Assembly (NCBI GenBank): GCA_037833965.1
Contig: AP031356.1
Span: 14,220,501-14,284,500 of the forward strand
Origin: Marchantia polymorpha subsp. ruderalis
Taxonomy: Eukaryota > Streptophyta > Marchantiopsida > Marchantiales > Marchantiaceae
Reading direction: 5' to 3'
Length of the DNA stretch: 64,000 nucleotides
Part shown: in pieces, positions 24,830 to 35,135 of the stretch
How positions within the stretch are numbered: the first letter of the stretch is position 1
Layout: the number at the start of each line of letters is the position of its first letter
Program-made: the position numbers and the translations under genes
Notes under the pieces: generated by a model
Database searches by the model: none
The model's input: only the letters and a program-made list of their open reading frames with translations
What the model was told of the DNA's origin: nothing

Positions 24830-26178
24830 TTTTGGATATTTTTAATGATATTTTTTTTATTTTTTTGACAAAAAAAGATTTATTTTCTAAAATATTTTCC
24901 AAAATTTCATTCATTTTTCTTCAAATCTATCCCAATAACATATTTGGAATATCCATATGGTCAAAATGTTATATTGATGTTGATTTTAGTCAAAATGAAA
25001 CAAATGAGGTTTAAATAATCTATGCAATTATAAAAAGTAGCCATAAAATCCATAAATACCAACATCATATTAGGAATCATTTAGGATATTTTAATTGAAT
25101 AAAATACATTCAAGTAAAGTTTCCATTTGAATTTAGATGAATTTGTTATGATTATACATCTATTTTTTTTGATACATACTTATCTTCATTCCTTTTTTTT
25201 ATGTTACTTTCGCTTTATATATTTTGTCTGTTTCAAAAATCAAATCTAACCGTTGGATATTCCCAATATTTATTTCACATGCAATATACACATTATATTT
25301 AATTTTGAACGGCTCTAATGTTGTTTTAATGTAATAAAAATGCGTACAATGATTTTTCATTCTATTTTCAATTTAAATTCTACAATCATTTATGGGAATT
25401 CCAATAATACAAAAAATTCTCGTTAAATTAAAAATCATGTTAGAAGACTTTATTTTGATTTTAAATAAAATTTGAGATTCTCAATTGTTAGAAAAAAAAT
25501 TCAAAATATACAAAGTTATTACAATTTTTTGTGATCATCAATATGAAAGAAAGTAGAGTAATTCCTTTTTCATTACTTCTCTAATTTAGTGGAATCAACT
25601 TATAAATTATGAAATATATTTTATTCGGGTTGTTTTACTTTTTAAAATTGTATTTCATACTTAAATGGTTATGACATTCCAATAAATTTGAAATTTTTTT
25701 TTTCTATAAATGACTTTATTTACCACAAATCATTCAGGATTATTAAATTTAATTCTTATTTTCAATAATTACATTAATTAATTTTTCATTCTTCATAAAC
25801 ATGGTATAAATCTATAATCTTCTGGCAAAGCCAATACTGAGCAAGTCCAAAACAACAATTCCAATGTGTGTGACCGGTTATATTGAATGGCGATATAACC
25901 AAAGCAGATATTCCCAATCATATTAGTCAATTTTTTGATCATCAATATAAGTACACTTAATTATCAATCACTATTTACTGTAGGCTATTTTGACTTTCAG
26001 GGAATATCTTTCAGCCAAAAATTTACAAAAATAATTCCAATATAAAAATAATATAAATTCTTTTAAGTGTTTCTACCCATTAAAAAATTTAGATGCATTA
26101 ATTGAAAGAAAATGCAAAATATCACAAAATGCAAAATTGTTCACGAAATAACAAATTTTAAGCTTTATTAATTGTAAA
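24830..26178. other. AT-rich DNA between satellite array and hAT remnant
   Basis: AT-rich, without recognisable genes. An 8-bp hairpin (GGTTATAT 25876-25883 with ATATAACC 25893-25900) is present. The terminal repeat of the adjoining hAT element should lie in or near this stretch, but I cannot identify it. Confidence 0.4.
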
Positions 26179-28110
26179 TCATTTCAAAACACTTTTTCCA
26201 AACATCAGAGCACTCAAAGTTGCGGGAGCAAGAGAGTGTCTTCGTATATCAATCACATTGCGTCCACAATTGAAAATTTGTTTAACTGCCAATGCCGAAC
26301 CTGGTATAGAAAGAACGTACTTTGCAACTGCACTAATAAAAGGACAATGTTTTTCATGAACTTTCCAATATTCGAGCAGATCAACGGTAGGATCTTCACA
26401 TCGTAAAGATAAGTAACTATCTACCTTATCTTCTGTTTCATTATCCGCATTGCAATGAGCAAACATGCCCAAAAATACAGTTGGCTGTTGAGGTTCTTGG
26501 GATAGAACTGAATTGATCTCATTGTTGCCACAAAATATTTTTTTCTCACTCACCAACTTTTTCAAAAGAGTAACAGTAGCACAGATTAATCTTGGGTAAA
26601 GCGACTCAACCTCTTTCTGCTCAAGGAATGTCTTTTTGAACCTCGGATCCAAAATTACAAACATCATATAGAAATAAGAATCATCTATGAAGGAATAGTA
26701 TTTGGAAAGAACTTGATGCACCGCGACCAGAGCGTATTTCATAGGATTCGAATCGTCAAGAATAGTCACCTGTACTTCAATGTACGAGAACAACTCAACA
26801 AACACAGACATCACAAAGGAGAGCGTTGGGTATTTCTCCACATACATTAATCTTGATGCCTCTTCAAATCTTTTCAGGTGATCACATATGCTTTGAAACA
26901 TTCGCCATTCATCATCACTAAACTGCAACTTAGCTAGTTTGATGTTTCTGATTTGAGTATCGGTACGGAGACAATTCTTGAGGCCATTCTGAACCTTAAT
27001 TGCTCTTTCAACCATATAACATGTTGAATTCTAGCGGGTTGAGACATCCAAGATAAGCATCAAATTTTTACAATTCGCAAGATTGCACTTTCCACGAAAT
27101 TGCTTTCTTTGCTGAGGACTGGAACGCAATTTTTTCACAATAAATCGTAGCCTTCGGATAAGGTTGGAAACGTTTCTGTTGGAAATTTTGTCGTCGATTA
27201 GTACATCGTCAGTCTCTCTCAAAGATTTCAAAAACGCTTTCACTGACAGGTTGATAATGTGTGGCAAACATCGTATCCTTGAATCATCTGCGTTCCAAGT
27301 TTTCAATATCTTTTCACGGATGCAATAATCGGCAATAGAGTTTTCCAGAGCTGAAATTAGAGTGTCGTTGTTTGAGGCATTGTCCATAGTCAAACATCCA
27401 ATACGTTCAACAATTTCAAACTTTTCCAACGTGTGTTGGACAACTTTTGCCAATCCAGCTCCATTGTGATCAGTTGTATCCGTAAAAATCAGAAGTTTTT
27501 CGTGAAGTGTCTAGTCTGGCCCAACAAAATTAATGACTAGAGCCAAAAAAGAGAATTGGTTTGGAGATGTTCACAAGTGACATATGTATCATGGAATTGC
27601 TTTTAGACAATTCTTTCTTAAGCTCAGATCTCATATTCTTGGCTCTTTTCAGCATACCGTTTTGGATTGCATCAGCTTTTGAGGTTATCACATTGTACTG
27701 TTTGCATTTGAGTAATATTTTTAAAAGCGTTAAAAATGACTTCGACTCAATAATAGTGAACGCTTCGGCCTCGAACAACACAAAATTCTCAATAGCCTCA
27801 CAAATAAGATCATCAGATATGTCTGAGGTGATTGCTATTTTTTTCTCCAAGGACGAAAATTTTTGAAGATAGCCGTCCATTGGTCCCAACAGTGCGTTAC
27901 TGTTACCAGAATATTGTCTCTTATGATGACTCTTCACATGTTTCATCTGATTTGATGTACTTGACCCTGTCTTCTTGAAGACGTGCTAGGAATAACACCA
28001 TGTTTTTGTGCAGTATTTACAATATATCAATACTTTTTCTTCTTCGTCTACACGATTAATGTGCTCATAGATCGCACCTTTTGGTTTAATTACAGATTTT
28101 TTTGCAGTTG
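26179..28110 (-). pseudogene. Decayed hAT-family transposase with BED finger
   Basis: Read on the minus strand, three open segments form one hAT transposase. The N-terminal part (about 28100-27530) has a BED-type zinc-finger pattern (CKYC, then HVKSH), broken by a TAG. The middle (27453-27034) carries MDNASNND and CLPHIINLSVK, typical of the hAT catalytic core, and ends LDVSTR. The C-terminal part (27015-26179) has the dimerisation region DLLEYWKVHEKHCP through RRHSLAP. A TAG at 27031-27033 replaces the tryptophan normally following STR; the middle and C-terminal parts share one frame, while a frameshift separates the BED part. The usual ER-x-FS motif of the dimerisation domain is changed to a KQIFN-like form. 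The gene is therefore inactive as it stands. Terminal inverted repeats and an 8-bp target duplication were not found. Confidence 0.85.
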
Positions 28111-28329
28111 ATCAAAAAAATTCCTCGTCCATCATTTTAAAATGTGCTATGTCATCATTGCTAGGATAAATGTCTGCCTCCTTTTCAACATACGTATCAT
28201 CAATTTGACTGACAAGCGCAAGATTCTCTGAGTCATGTGTTACAATTCGTTTTCCTCTCTCCTGGGATTGTATCTGAGAAGGAGAATATACGCTTTGCAG
28301 GAGTTTTCATGTTTTGAAATGAAACAAAT

Positions 28330-29081
28330 GAAAGGTTTTAGATCAATTCACTCAGGGCTCGCAGTATTAAACCTTCTCACGCGGATGTTGCAAGTTTAGA
28401 TCTCAGATCTTACACCTCATGTGGGGCTCACAGGTTTTCTTGGCTCTCATCAAATCACTCAATGCTCGCAGGTTAAGGCCTGCAAATCACGTGAGTCTCT
28501 CGCAGATCTCCCCGGTTTGCAGGTCGAGACTCAAAAATCACGCGAGGTAGCTTCGCAAGTCGGAGGTTGCAAATCGCAAATCACGCAATTTAGGTTCGAA
28601 TCACGCGGATTAAGCTCGCAGGTTAATCACAAAGGTCTACAAGATCGGGCGCGCAAGTAAAATCAGACTTCCGTAGGTCTTACAGTCTCGCAAGTAAGAT
28701 CAGGCTACGGCAGGTTTCGCAATCTCGCAAGTAAGATTGGGCTCGCAAGTAAGATCGAGCTCCCGCAGACTCGCAAGAAAGATCGGGCTTCCCCAGGTCG
28801 GACCTCAAATCACATGGGTCGGCATGCAAGTAAGACTTCAAATAAGTTTTGTGCGGGGTAGGGCTCGCAGGTTTTGCTGTCACTCAAGTTTGCAGGTGCC
28901 ACTTGGGGGATGCTCTCGAATACACCACTTCGTGGGGTAGGGCTCGCAAGTTCTTGTCACTCGCAGAGCTTGTTTCTTGTCACTCGCAGGTTTCTTGCCA
29001 CTCAGGCTCGCAGATGTCACTCTGAGATGTTCTCGAATATGTCACTCGCGGGGTAGGGTTCGCATGTTTCCTGTCACATAG
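28330..29081. repeat. CTCGCA/TCACTC short-repeat locus, left half
   Basis: About 750 bp consist of degenerate short phrases such as CTCGCAAGTAAGATC, CTCGCAGGTT, TTGTCACTCGCAG and GGGGTAGGGCTCGCA, repeated with variable spacing. The same vocabulary resumes at 35136 after the Ty3 element. The two halves were one locus before that insertion: the unit ending in CTGTCACATAG here continues as GTGTCTTTCG there. Confidence 0.75.
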
Positions 29082-29166
29082 TGTAACCATCTTTAGTTAG
29101 TTAGAACTAAAGTAGAGGTTACTCTGAATATTGATGTAGATACTTTAGTGTGCACTAGTCATAGCT

Positions 29167-29337
29167 GCCACGTCAGCGATCCGCGCACTTGGTAGGTACA
29201 GAGTGGATGTGTTAGTTGACAGTGCCACGTCAGCAATCCGTGTGCTTGTAGGTAAGGATTGAGTGTGTTAGTTAGTGTGTTAGTTGGGTGCGCCACGTCA
29301 GCGATCCGTGTGCTTGTTAGGGTTATCCGCCACGTCA
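29167..29337 (+). promoter_or_regulatory. Four GCCACGTCA motifs in the LTR U3 region
   Basis: Exact GCCACGTCA occurs at 29167-29175, 29224-29232, 29292-29300 and 29329-29337. Three copies are followed by CAGC(G/A)ATCCG and sit in imperfect repeats of about 57-68 bp. CACGTCA is an ACGT-core site for plant bZIP factors (established knowledge). A stress- or hormone-responsive enhancer is inferred. Confidence 0.7.
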
Positions 29338-29405
29338 TCCATCCACTAGGAGTGGTATGGATGGTGGGGATTAGATCTTATCACCTTGTACTTGTTGGTG
29401 AGAGC

Positions 29406-29413
29406 TATATAAG
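29406..29413 (+). promoter_or_regulatory. TATA box of the Ty3 element
   Basis: TATATAAG lies 69 bp downstream of the last GCCACGTCA motif and about 90 bp from the LTR end. This would place the transcription start near 29435-29445. The same motif is in the 3' LTR. Confidence 0.75.
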
Positions 29414-29502
29414 GGAGAGGAGAACCATTGTTGGTATCTCTCATCTTCAGAGTTTACGTTTCTATCTTCGAGTGAACTTCTCTCTAAACCCTAGTGTTAC
29501 AA

Positions 29503-29514
29503 TGGTATCAGAGC
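29503..29514 (+). other. Primer-binding site, initiator tRNA-Met type
   Basis: TGGTATCAGAGC begins two bases after the LTR end and is the standard complement of the plant initiator tRNA-Met 3' end used by many LTR retrotransposons. Confidence 0.92.
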
Positions 29515-30115
29515 GATCTTGCTCTTTCCTTGAGTGTGGATTACCCCTCATGGAATAGCAAGTGAGTGATGATGGAGTGTAGTCTTAAGAGTGTATAGAG
29601 GTTGGCAGAGGTCATTCATCTGCATGTAGAGAGAGGTGGAAGGGGGACATTGTGTTTTTGCAGATATGGACGGGATTGACAGGAATCCAGTACCGCACTA
29701 GCCAATTCCTAACCTATTCGATATTCACCTTCGTTGCATGGAGAAACATCATTTTCGGATGTACCTTGTGGCTTGTTGGGGTGCAGATTTTATGACTAGA
29801 GTGATGGAGTCAAGAGTGCCACTGATTCTTCCAATAGTTACTTATGGAGAGACTTGGGATTGTACTATATACATTCTATACTGATTGTTTCATGGATTTG
29901 AATCGCGAACCACCTGTCCCGGTTCGATTCAGCACTTATGTAGAGATTAGAACAGTATATAGACAGAAGAGGATATGGAGAGATTTTCTTGTGAGGAATT
30001 ATGGAGAGTAGTACTATAGAGCTGTGATAGAGTCACCTGCACCTTTTGTGACTACTTTGTTGAGAGGTCACATAGTGATTATACTCACTTTGTATTAGAG
30101 GGAGTGTGAAAAAGC

Positions 30116-30292
30116 ATGGGAACATCAATTGATATGGGTGAGGTTCTCAATGCAATCATGGCGGAGATGAAGGAGTTGAGAAAAGCGATAGTAGATGGGC
30201 ATACCAAGCAGCAAGCCATTGAAGATAAAATCTTTGCATTAGAGAGTGAGAAAGTAGAGAGAGAGAGAGAGAGTTGGAGAGATGGAAGTTGA
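30116..30292 (+). pseudogene. Probable original N-terminus of gag, out of frame
   Basis: An ATG at 30116 opens a 58-codon frame rich in charged and heptad-like residues (MGEVLNAIMAEMKELRKA, then a Glu/Arg-rich stretch), as in the coiled-coil start of many chromovirus Gag proteins. It runs through an (AG)9 tract at 30256-30273 and stops at TGA 30290-30292. The main gag frame begins at 30282 in a different phase. A length change of the AG run probably separated them; this is inference. Confidence 0.55.
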
Positions 30293-31283
30293 ACCTCAAG
30301 TTCAAGCTTTCCAAGTTCAGCCAGAACCAACTCCTATTGATGCAGCAGAGGCAAATAGGAGACGTCTTCAAGAGATTGAAGATCAAGCAAATCTTTTGCT
30401 TCGAATGGGAAAATCCTGTAAGGTGGAAGCTTACAAAGGGAGTAGAGCAATGGGAGTGTTAGAGGGATGGATTATGAGGATGAATATTCATTTATCCCAT
30501 TTTCATGTTTCTGATTATATTGCAGGAATGTTCATGAGATCTTATCTTACGGATAAGGCTCTCACATGGTACACAACATGGGAGAGAATGCTTTCAGAAC
30601 GAGGTGCTACCATTTCGTGGAGTGGAATGCAGGAAGGACTTCTGCAAAATTTTCAAGCGGTGGATTCTCTTCAAACTGCCAGAATGAAGTTGTGGGATCT
30701 GAAGCAGAAAGAAGGTATTCATGAGTACATTGAAGAATTTCGTGATCTTCAAGTATCTATCATGGATATGAGTGGAGCTGAAGCCTTGGACGTGTTCAAA
30801 CGAGGCTTGAAAGATCGAATTCGAAAGGAGGTGATGGTAAGCAATCCATCTACTGTGAATGAAGCAATCGCAATTGCTCAACGAATTTCAGGTGCTTTTG
30901 GTGTCACACACGGTGAGCCAGTGAGCAATTTTAGAGATCCATCTGGTCCAACACCGATGGAGTTGGGAAACCTTCGACGTAGAGAAGGTTTTGCACCAAC
31001 AAGAGGACCACCACCAAGATTTGGAGGTGAGATTAGGCGACCAGGAGTTCCAAATTTGCAAGAAGGTTATGCAAATAATGGAATGGTTCGAGGAGGAGCT
31101 GGAGTTCGTGACAATCGCCAATGCTATGCATGTGGACGAATGGGTCACATAGCCAAGTTTTGTCGAGTTCGGCCGACACAACAAGGAGGACGGCCCATGC
31201 AGCGACGACCGTTCAACAATATGGAGGGGATAGAGTATGAAGAGGTGGAGGAAGCAGTTTCGGGAAACGAAGATCACCAGTAA
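30282..31283 (+). CDS. gag: Gag polyprotein (capsid and nucleocapsid) of the Ty3 element
   Basis: A 333-codon frame from ATG 30282 to TAA 31281-31283. The first 40 residues are variable. Residues near 60-200 have the retrotransposon Gag pattern (WIMRMNIHLSHF, LTDKALTWYTTW, then LWDLKQKEGIHEYIEEF), which forms the capsid. A basic proline-rich linker follows, and an intact CX2CX4HX4C knuckle (CYACGRMGHIAKFC, 31122-31163) binds RNA. The product would package element RNA into virus-like particles. The true start may be at 30116, since the AG microsatellite just upstream seems to have shifted the frame. The pol frame starts only after a gap of about 60 bases in another phase, so the way Pol is made is unclear. 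Confidence 0.9.
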   Translation: MEVEPQVQAFQVQPEPTPIDAAEANRRRLQEIEDQANLLLRMGKSCKVEAYKGSRAMGVLEGWIMRMNIHLSHFHVSDYIAGMFMRSYLTDKALTWYTTWERMLSERGATISWSGMQEGLLQNFQAVDSLQTARMKLWDLKQKEGIHEYIEEFRDLQVSIMDMSGAEALDVFKRGLKDRIRKEVMVSNPSTVNEAIAIAQRISGAFGVTHGEPVSNFRDPSGPTPMELGNLRRREGFAPTRGPPPRFGGEIRRPGVPNLQEGYANNGMVRGGAGVRDNRQCYACGRMGHIAKFCRVRPTQQGGRPMQRRPFNNMEGIEYEEVEEAVSGNEDHQ

Positions 31284-31345
31284 TCTTGCCTCGCGGCCTT
31301 ACTGGTTCTACAAAGCGAAGAAAAGGCGAGGTTGGAAGAAAGTAA

Positions 31346-33139
31346 TGGTTGGGAGCTCATGGAAAGAGTAAGAAGCAAGCTCAACTCATTGTCACTGATG
31401 GTTTCATGGAAGGACACAAGGTGAGAGTTTTAATTGATCCTGGAGCAACTGAGAATTTTCTATCAAGGAGTGTTGCTATGAAGTTAGGTTTGATGTTGAT
31501 GAAGGACGTGAGTGAAGAAGTTGAATTGCCAAACGGGCAAACTGAAGTGATAAAAACACTACCTCGGAGTGTAGAATTATCCATAGGTAGATACAAGGAG
31601 AGCATCGAATGGAGAGTAATTCGTTTAGCTCGGTATGATGTCATCCTTGGAATGCCATGGATGGAACAATATAATCCGAAGGTAGATTGGAGAAGAAAAG
31701 TGATTACAAGTAGTGGATGGAAGATCTATGGAGATAGAATTAGATATCAGAATAGGAATTTACCCCTCTTTGTGATGGGTACAACATCCATTTCTAGAGA
31801 TGATGTATGTTTCCTTGGACTTATAAGAGATATTGGGTCCACGGACAAACCTTACATCCCGGAGTCCTTGAACGACATTTTTATGGAGTATAAAGATGTT
31901 TTTCCAGATGATCTACCTGCAGGATTACCACCAAAGAGGCGAGTTGATCACAAGATTGAGGTGATACCTGGAAGTACACCAACTTGCAAAACTCCATATC
32001 GTTTGGCTCCAAACGAATTGGAAGAATGCAAAGCTCAAGTGGAGGAGATGTTGAGCAAGGGATTCATTCAACCAAGTGTTTCACCTTATGGAGCTCCAGT
32101 ACTCTTTGTGAAGAAGAAGGATGGATCCATGAGACTATGTATCGATTATCGCGGGTTGAATCAACAAACGGTGAAAAACAAATATCCATTACCTCGTATG
32201 GATGATTTGTTTGATCAACTTCAAGGAGCGAAGTACTTCACCAAGCTAGATTTGAGAAGCGGCTACAATCAAATTCGAATTGCAGATGAAGATGTTCACA
32301 AGACAGCTTTTCGTACTAGGTATGGACACTTTGAGTATCTGGTGATGCCTTTTGGTCTCACTAATGCACCAGCTACATTCATGGGATTGATGAACGATAT
32401 CTTTCGCCCTTATCTAGATAAATTTGTCATTGTTTTTCTAGATGATATATTGGTGTATAGCAAAACTTTGAGTGATCATAGAAGTCATTTACGAGAGGTA
32501 CTTCAAGTTTTAAGAGACAATCAATTGTATGCCAAAGCTTCAAAATGTGAATTTGGCAAGTCAGATGTAGATTACTTGGGTCATAGAGTTACAGCTACAG
32601 GAATCCAAGTGATGAGTGAGAAAATAGATGCCATTCAGAAATGGATAGCACCTGAGGATCAAACTCAATTGAAGAGTTTTCTAGGGCTCACTGGATTCTA
32701 TCGTAGATTTGTGAAAGGTTTTGCTCGACTAGCTCAGGCCTTGACTTCCATGTTAGGGAAAGGTCAGAAGTGGAGATGGGGAACAGCTCAAGAGTTAGCT
32801 TTTCAAGCATTGAAAGATGCTTTGTTACACGCACCTATTCTCAAGTGGTATGATCCTAACCGTTCTATCAAGTTGGCCACTGACGCATCAAGTACAACAG
32901 TAGGTGGCATACTTCAACAAGAATGGGAGGATGGATGGCATCCAGTTGCTTTCTATTCTCGAAAGTTGGTGGCGGCGGAACAAAATTATCACACGACAGA
33001 ACGGGAGGAGTTAGCTATCGTGTTGGCAACCAAACATTGGAAGCATTATTTGGGTGATAAGGAGTTTGTGGTGGAGACTGATCATAAACCCTTGGTTTAT
33101 TTGGAAACTCAGAAGGATCTGTCCAAACGACAAATTTGA
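31346..33139 (+). CDS. pol: Pol part 1: protease, reverse transcriptase, RNase H start
   Basis: The frame opens after a TAA at 31343-31345; its first ATG is at 31406. The protease active site reads [12 protein letters not shown], a common variant in plant chromoviruses. The reverse transcriptase follows, with [32 protein letters not shown] and the catalytic FLDDILVYS, all intact. RNase H shows TDASS, a glutamate in TEREELAI, and TDHKPL. At 33137-33139 a TGA stops the frame just after SKRQI, where related elements continue with a basic residue and W. The frame continues unchanged on the other side, so this is a single nonsense change. Without readthrough, integrase would not be made from this copy. 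Confidence 0.93.
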   Translation, partial: WLGAHGKSKKQAQLIVTDGFMEGHKVRVLIDPGATENFLSRSVAMKLGLMLMKDVSEEVELPNGQTEVIKTLPRSVELSIGRYKESIEWRVIRLARYDVILGMPWMEQYNPKVDWRRKVITSSGWKIYGDRIRYQNRNLPLFVMGTTSISRDDVCFLGLIRDIGSTDKPYIPESLNDIFMEYKDVFPDDLPAGLPPKRRVDHKIEVIPGSTPTCKTPYRLAPNELEECKAQVEEMLSKGFIQPSVSPYGAPVLFVKKKDGSMRLCIDYRGLNQQTVKNKYPLPRMDDLFDQLQGAKYFTKLDLRSGYNQIRIADEDVHKTAFRTRYGHFEYLVMPFGLTNAPATFMGLMNDIFRPYLDKFVIVFLDDILVYSKTLSDHRSHLREVLQVLRDNQLYAKASKCEFGKSDVDYLGHRVTATGIQVMSEKIDAIQKWIAPEDQTQLKSFLGLTGFYRRFVKGFARLAQALTSMLGKGQKWRWGTAQELAFQALKDALLHAPILKWYDPNRSIKLATDASSTTVGGILQQEWEDGWHPVAFYSRKLVAAEQNYHTTEREELAIVLATKHWKHYLGDKEFVVETDHKPLVYLETQKDLSKRQI

Positions 33140-34714
33140 TGGGCAAAGTGGCGTCAACGCTTCAACATGAAGATTGTGTACGTGGAGGGAAAGAAGCAAC
33201 TTGCAGATGCTCTCACACGCATGCCTTGTTTGAATCATGTTGCAGAAGTGAAAATTCAGGCGGATTGGTGGAGCAAGATGTCACAAGCCACAAAGGAGGA
33301 TGAAGAGATCACTCGAGCACTACAAACTGGAAAGGCAGAAAAATCTCGAGGTTTGGCGTTTTACAATCAGCGTATATGGATTCCACAAGATCACGATTTG
33401 CGCACAATGATTTTGGCAGAAAGTCATGATACATCCATTGCAGGTCATGTGGGAGTGGAGAAAACCGTGGAGAGTATACAACGAGTGTACTATTGGCCCA
33501 AAATACGTGAGGATGTGGAGTCTTACGTTCGAAGTTGTGTTGCTTGTCAACAAAACAAGGCAAGTAATCAAAAACCAGCGGGTTTATTACAACCTCTTCC
33601 TATTCCCGAACAGCGGTGGGAACATGTCACCATGGATCTTGTATGTGAGTTACCAAGGACTTCGTTAGGACATGATTCAGTGGTGGTTTTTGTGGACAAA
33701 TTGAGCAAGATGATTCACATCAGGCCAACCACAAAAACAGTAACAGCTCCACAACTAGCTCAATTGTATCTAGATGCAGTTTTTGTGAATCATGGCTTAA
33801 GCAAAGTGTTAATCACGGATAGAGGTACTCACTTCACTAGTTTATTTTGGAAAACTTTGTTTAGTTTTTTCAAAACAAAACTAGCAATGTCAACGGCCTA
33901 TCACCCTCAAACTGATGGACAAATTGAGAGGGCAAATAGAACCATAGAGGATATGCTACGAGCATTCACATTAGAAGAGCAAGAAGAGTGGGACAACCTT
34001 TTGCCACTTGTGGAATTTGCATATAACAATTCTGTTAATGCATCCACAAAAGTGTCTCCATTTTTTCTTATGTATGGAGCTCATCCGATAACTCCTTCAA
34101 GTTTGATGAGACTTCCGAAAGGAGAGGAGTTTTCGACCAAAGTTGCAGCAGTCAACGAATTCGTGGAGCATATTCACCGAGGACTACATCAGGCCAAGGA
34201 GAAGTTGGTGATAGCTCAAAATCGGCAAAAGCAGCATGCCGATGCTCATCGTAGAGAAGTGATTTTTGAGGTTGGAGATCATGTTTGGTTATCTACAACG
34301 AATTTGTCTCTTGTAGGAACACCAAAGTTAAACCCTAGGTTCATTGGTCCATTTTTGGTTTTGAAGCGTGTTGGTGAAGTGTCATACAAGTTGGAACTTC
34401 CGTCACATATGAAAATACATCCAGTATTTCATGTGTCACGATTGCGAAAACATGTACCACGACCAAAACAATTCACCAACCAACCAGCACCACCTCCTCT
34501 TCCAACCTTGATAGCAGATCATGAGGAGTTTGAGGTAGAAAAGATACTCAAGAAACGTATTCGAGGTCATAAATATCCCAAAGTAGAGTATTTGATTCAA
34601 TGGAAAGGCTATCCATCATATGAATCAACTTGGGAACCAGCTAAAAATTTAGCAAATGCACCTTTGATAGTTCAGGAGTTTGAACGTATGTGCAACGAGG
34701 ACGTTGCATCTTAA
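33140..34714 (+). CDS. pol: Pol part 2: RNase H end, integrase, chromodomain
   Basis: Same frame as the preceding pol part, downstream of the TGA; the first ATG is at 33167. RNase H ends with [19 protein letters not shown]. The integrase zinc region ([10 protein letters not shown] ... CVACQQ) is followed by the DDE core: D in [10 protein letters not shown] in [10 protein letters not shown] and E in [11 protein letters not shown], all intact. [17 protein letters not shown] segment leads to a C-terminal chromodomain ([30 protein letters not shown]) that in such elements guides integration towards modified chromatin. The frame ends at TAA 34712-34714, 13 bases before the 3' LTR. Only the upstream TGA prevents a continuous pol of about 1120 codons. 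Confidence 0.93.
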   Translation, partial: WAKWRQRFNMKIVYVEGKKQLADALTRMPCLNHVAEVKIQADWWSKMSQATKEDEEITRALQTGKAEKSRGLAFYNQRIWIPQDHDLRTMILAESHDTSIAGHVGVEKTVESIQRVYYWPKIREDVESYVRSCVACQQNKASNQKPAGLLQPLPIPEQRWEHVTMDLVCELPRTSLGHDSVVVFVDKLSKMIHIRPTTKTVTAPQLAQLYLDAVFVNHGLSKVLITDRGTHFTSLFWKTLFSFFKTKLAMSTAYHPQTDGQIERANRTIEDMLRAFTLEEQEEWDNLLPLVEFAYNNSVNASTKVSPFFLMYGAHPITPSSLMRLPKGEEFSTKVAAVNEFVEHIHRGLHQAKEKLVIAQNRQKQHADAHRREVIFEVGDHVWLSTTNLSLVGTPKLNPRFIGPFLVLKRVGEVSYKLELPSHMKIHPVFHVSRLRKHVPRPKQFTNQPAPPPLPTLIADHEEFEVEKILKKRIRGHKYPKVEYLIQWKGYPSYESTWEPAKNLANAPLIVQEFERMCNEDVAS

Positions 34715-34727
34715 AAGGAGGGAGGTT
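34713..34727 (+). other. Polypurine tract of the Ty3 element
   Basis: AAAAGGAGGGAGG lies directly before the 3' LTR, where plus-strand DNA synthesis is primed. It overlaps the pol stop codon. Confidence 0.85.
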
Positions 34728-35135
34728 TGTAACCATCTTTAGTTAGTTAGAACTAAAGTAGAGGTTACTCTGAATATTGATGTAGATACTTTAGTGTGCA
34801 CTAGTCATAGCTGCCACGTCAGCGATCCGCGCACTTGGTAGGTACAGAGTGGATGTGTTAGTTGACAGTGCCACGTCAGCAATCCGTGTGCTTGTAGGTA
34901 AGGATTGAGTGTGTTAGTTGGGTGCGCCACGTCAGCGATCCGTGTGCTTGTTAGGGTTATCCGCCACGTCATCCATCCACTAGGAGTGGTATGGATGGTG
35001 GGGATTAGATCTTATCACCTTGTACTTGTTGGTGAGAGCTATATAAGGGAGAGGAGAACCATTGTTGGTATCTCTCATCTTCAGAGTTTACGTTTCTATC
35101 TTCGAGTGAACTTCTCTCTAAACCCTAGTGTTACA
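34728..35135 (+). repeat. 3' LTR of the young Ty3 element
   Basis: 408 bp, TGTAAC...GTTACA. By direct comparison it equals the 5' LTR except for the absence of one 12-bp repeat unit. It is followed by the target duplication CATAG. Confidence 0.97.

Larger units (their letters stand above)
29082..29501 (+). repeat. 5' LTR of the young Ty3 element
   Basis: A 420-bp LTR with TGTAAC/GTTACA ends. The U3 part contains four GCCACGTCA motifs within three related subrepeats, then TATATAAG (29406-29413). A telobox-like AAACCCTA lies near the end. Compared with the 3' LTR it carries an extra 12 bp made by duplication of TTAGTGTGTTAG. Confidence 0.97.
29082..35135 (+). mobile_element. Young Ty3-type LTR retrotransposon (chromovirus)
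   Basis: A complete 6054-bp element lies between two direct copies of CATAG (29077-29081 and 35136-35140), the 5-bp target duplication. LTRs of 420 and 408 bp begin TGTAAC and end GTTACA. The order is LTR, primer-binding site matching initiator tRNA-Met, gag with a zinc knuckle, protease, reverse transcriptase, RNase H, integrase, chromodomain, purine-rich tract and LTR. This order and the C-terminal chromodomain define a Ty3 chromovirus. The LTRs are identical apart from one 12-bp indel, so insertion is recent. The copy is probably not autonomous: gag is frame-broken near its N-terminus and pol has one in-frame TGA. It sits inside the CTCGCA short-repeat locus. Confidence 0.97.

Noticed and set aside
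25990..26020. CAGGG sequence as a possible left end of the hAT remnant
   Set aside because: No matching inverted CCCTG end with an 8-bp duplication was found beyond the other side.
29900..29950. GGTTCGATTC, resembling a tRNA T-loop
   Set aside because: No acceptor stem, D-loop or anticodon arm can be formed around it; it lies in the Ty3 leader.
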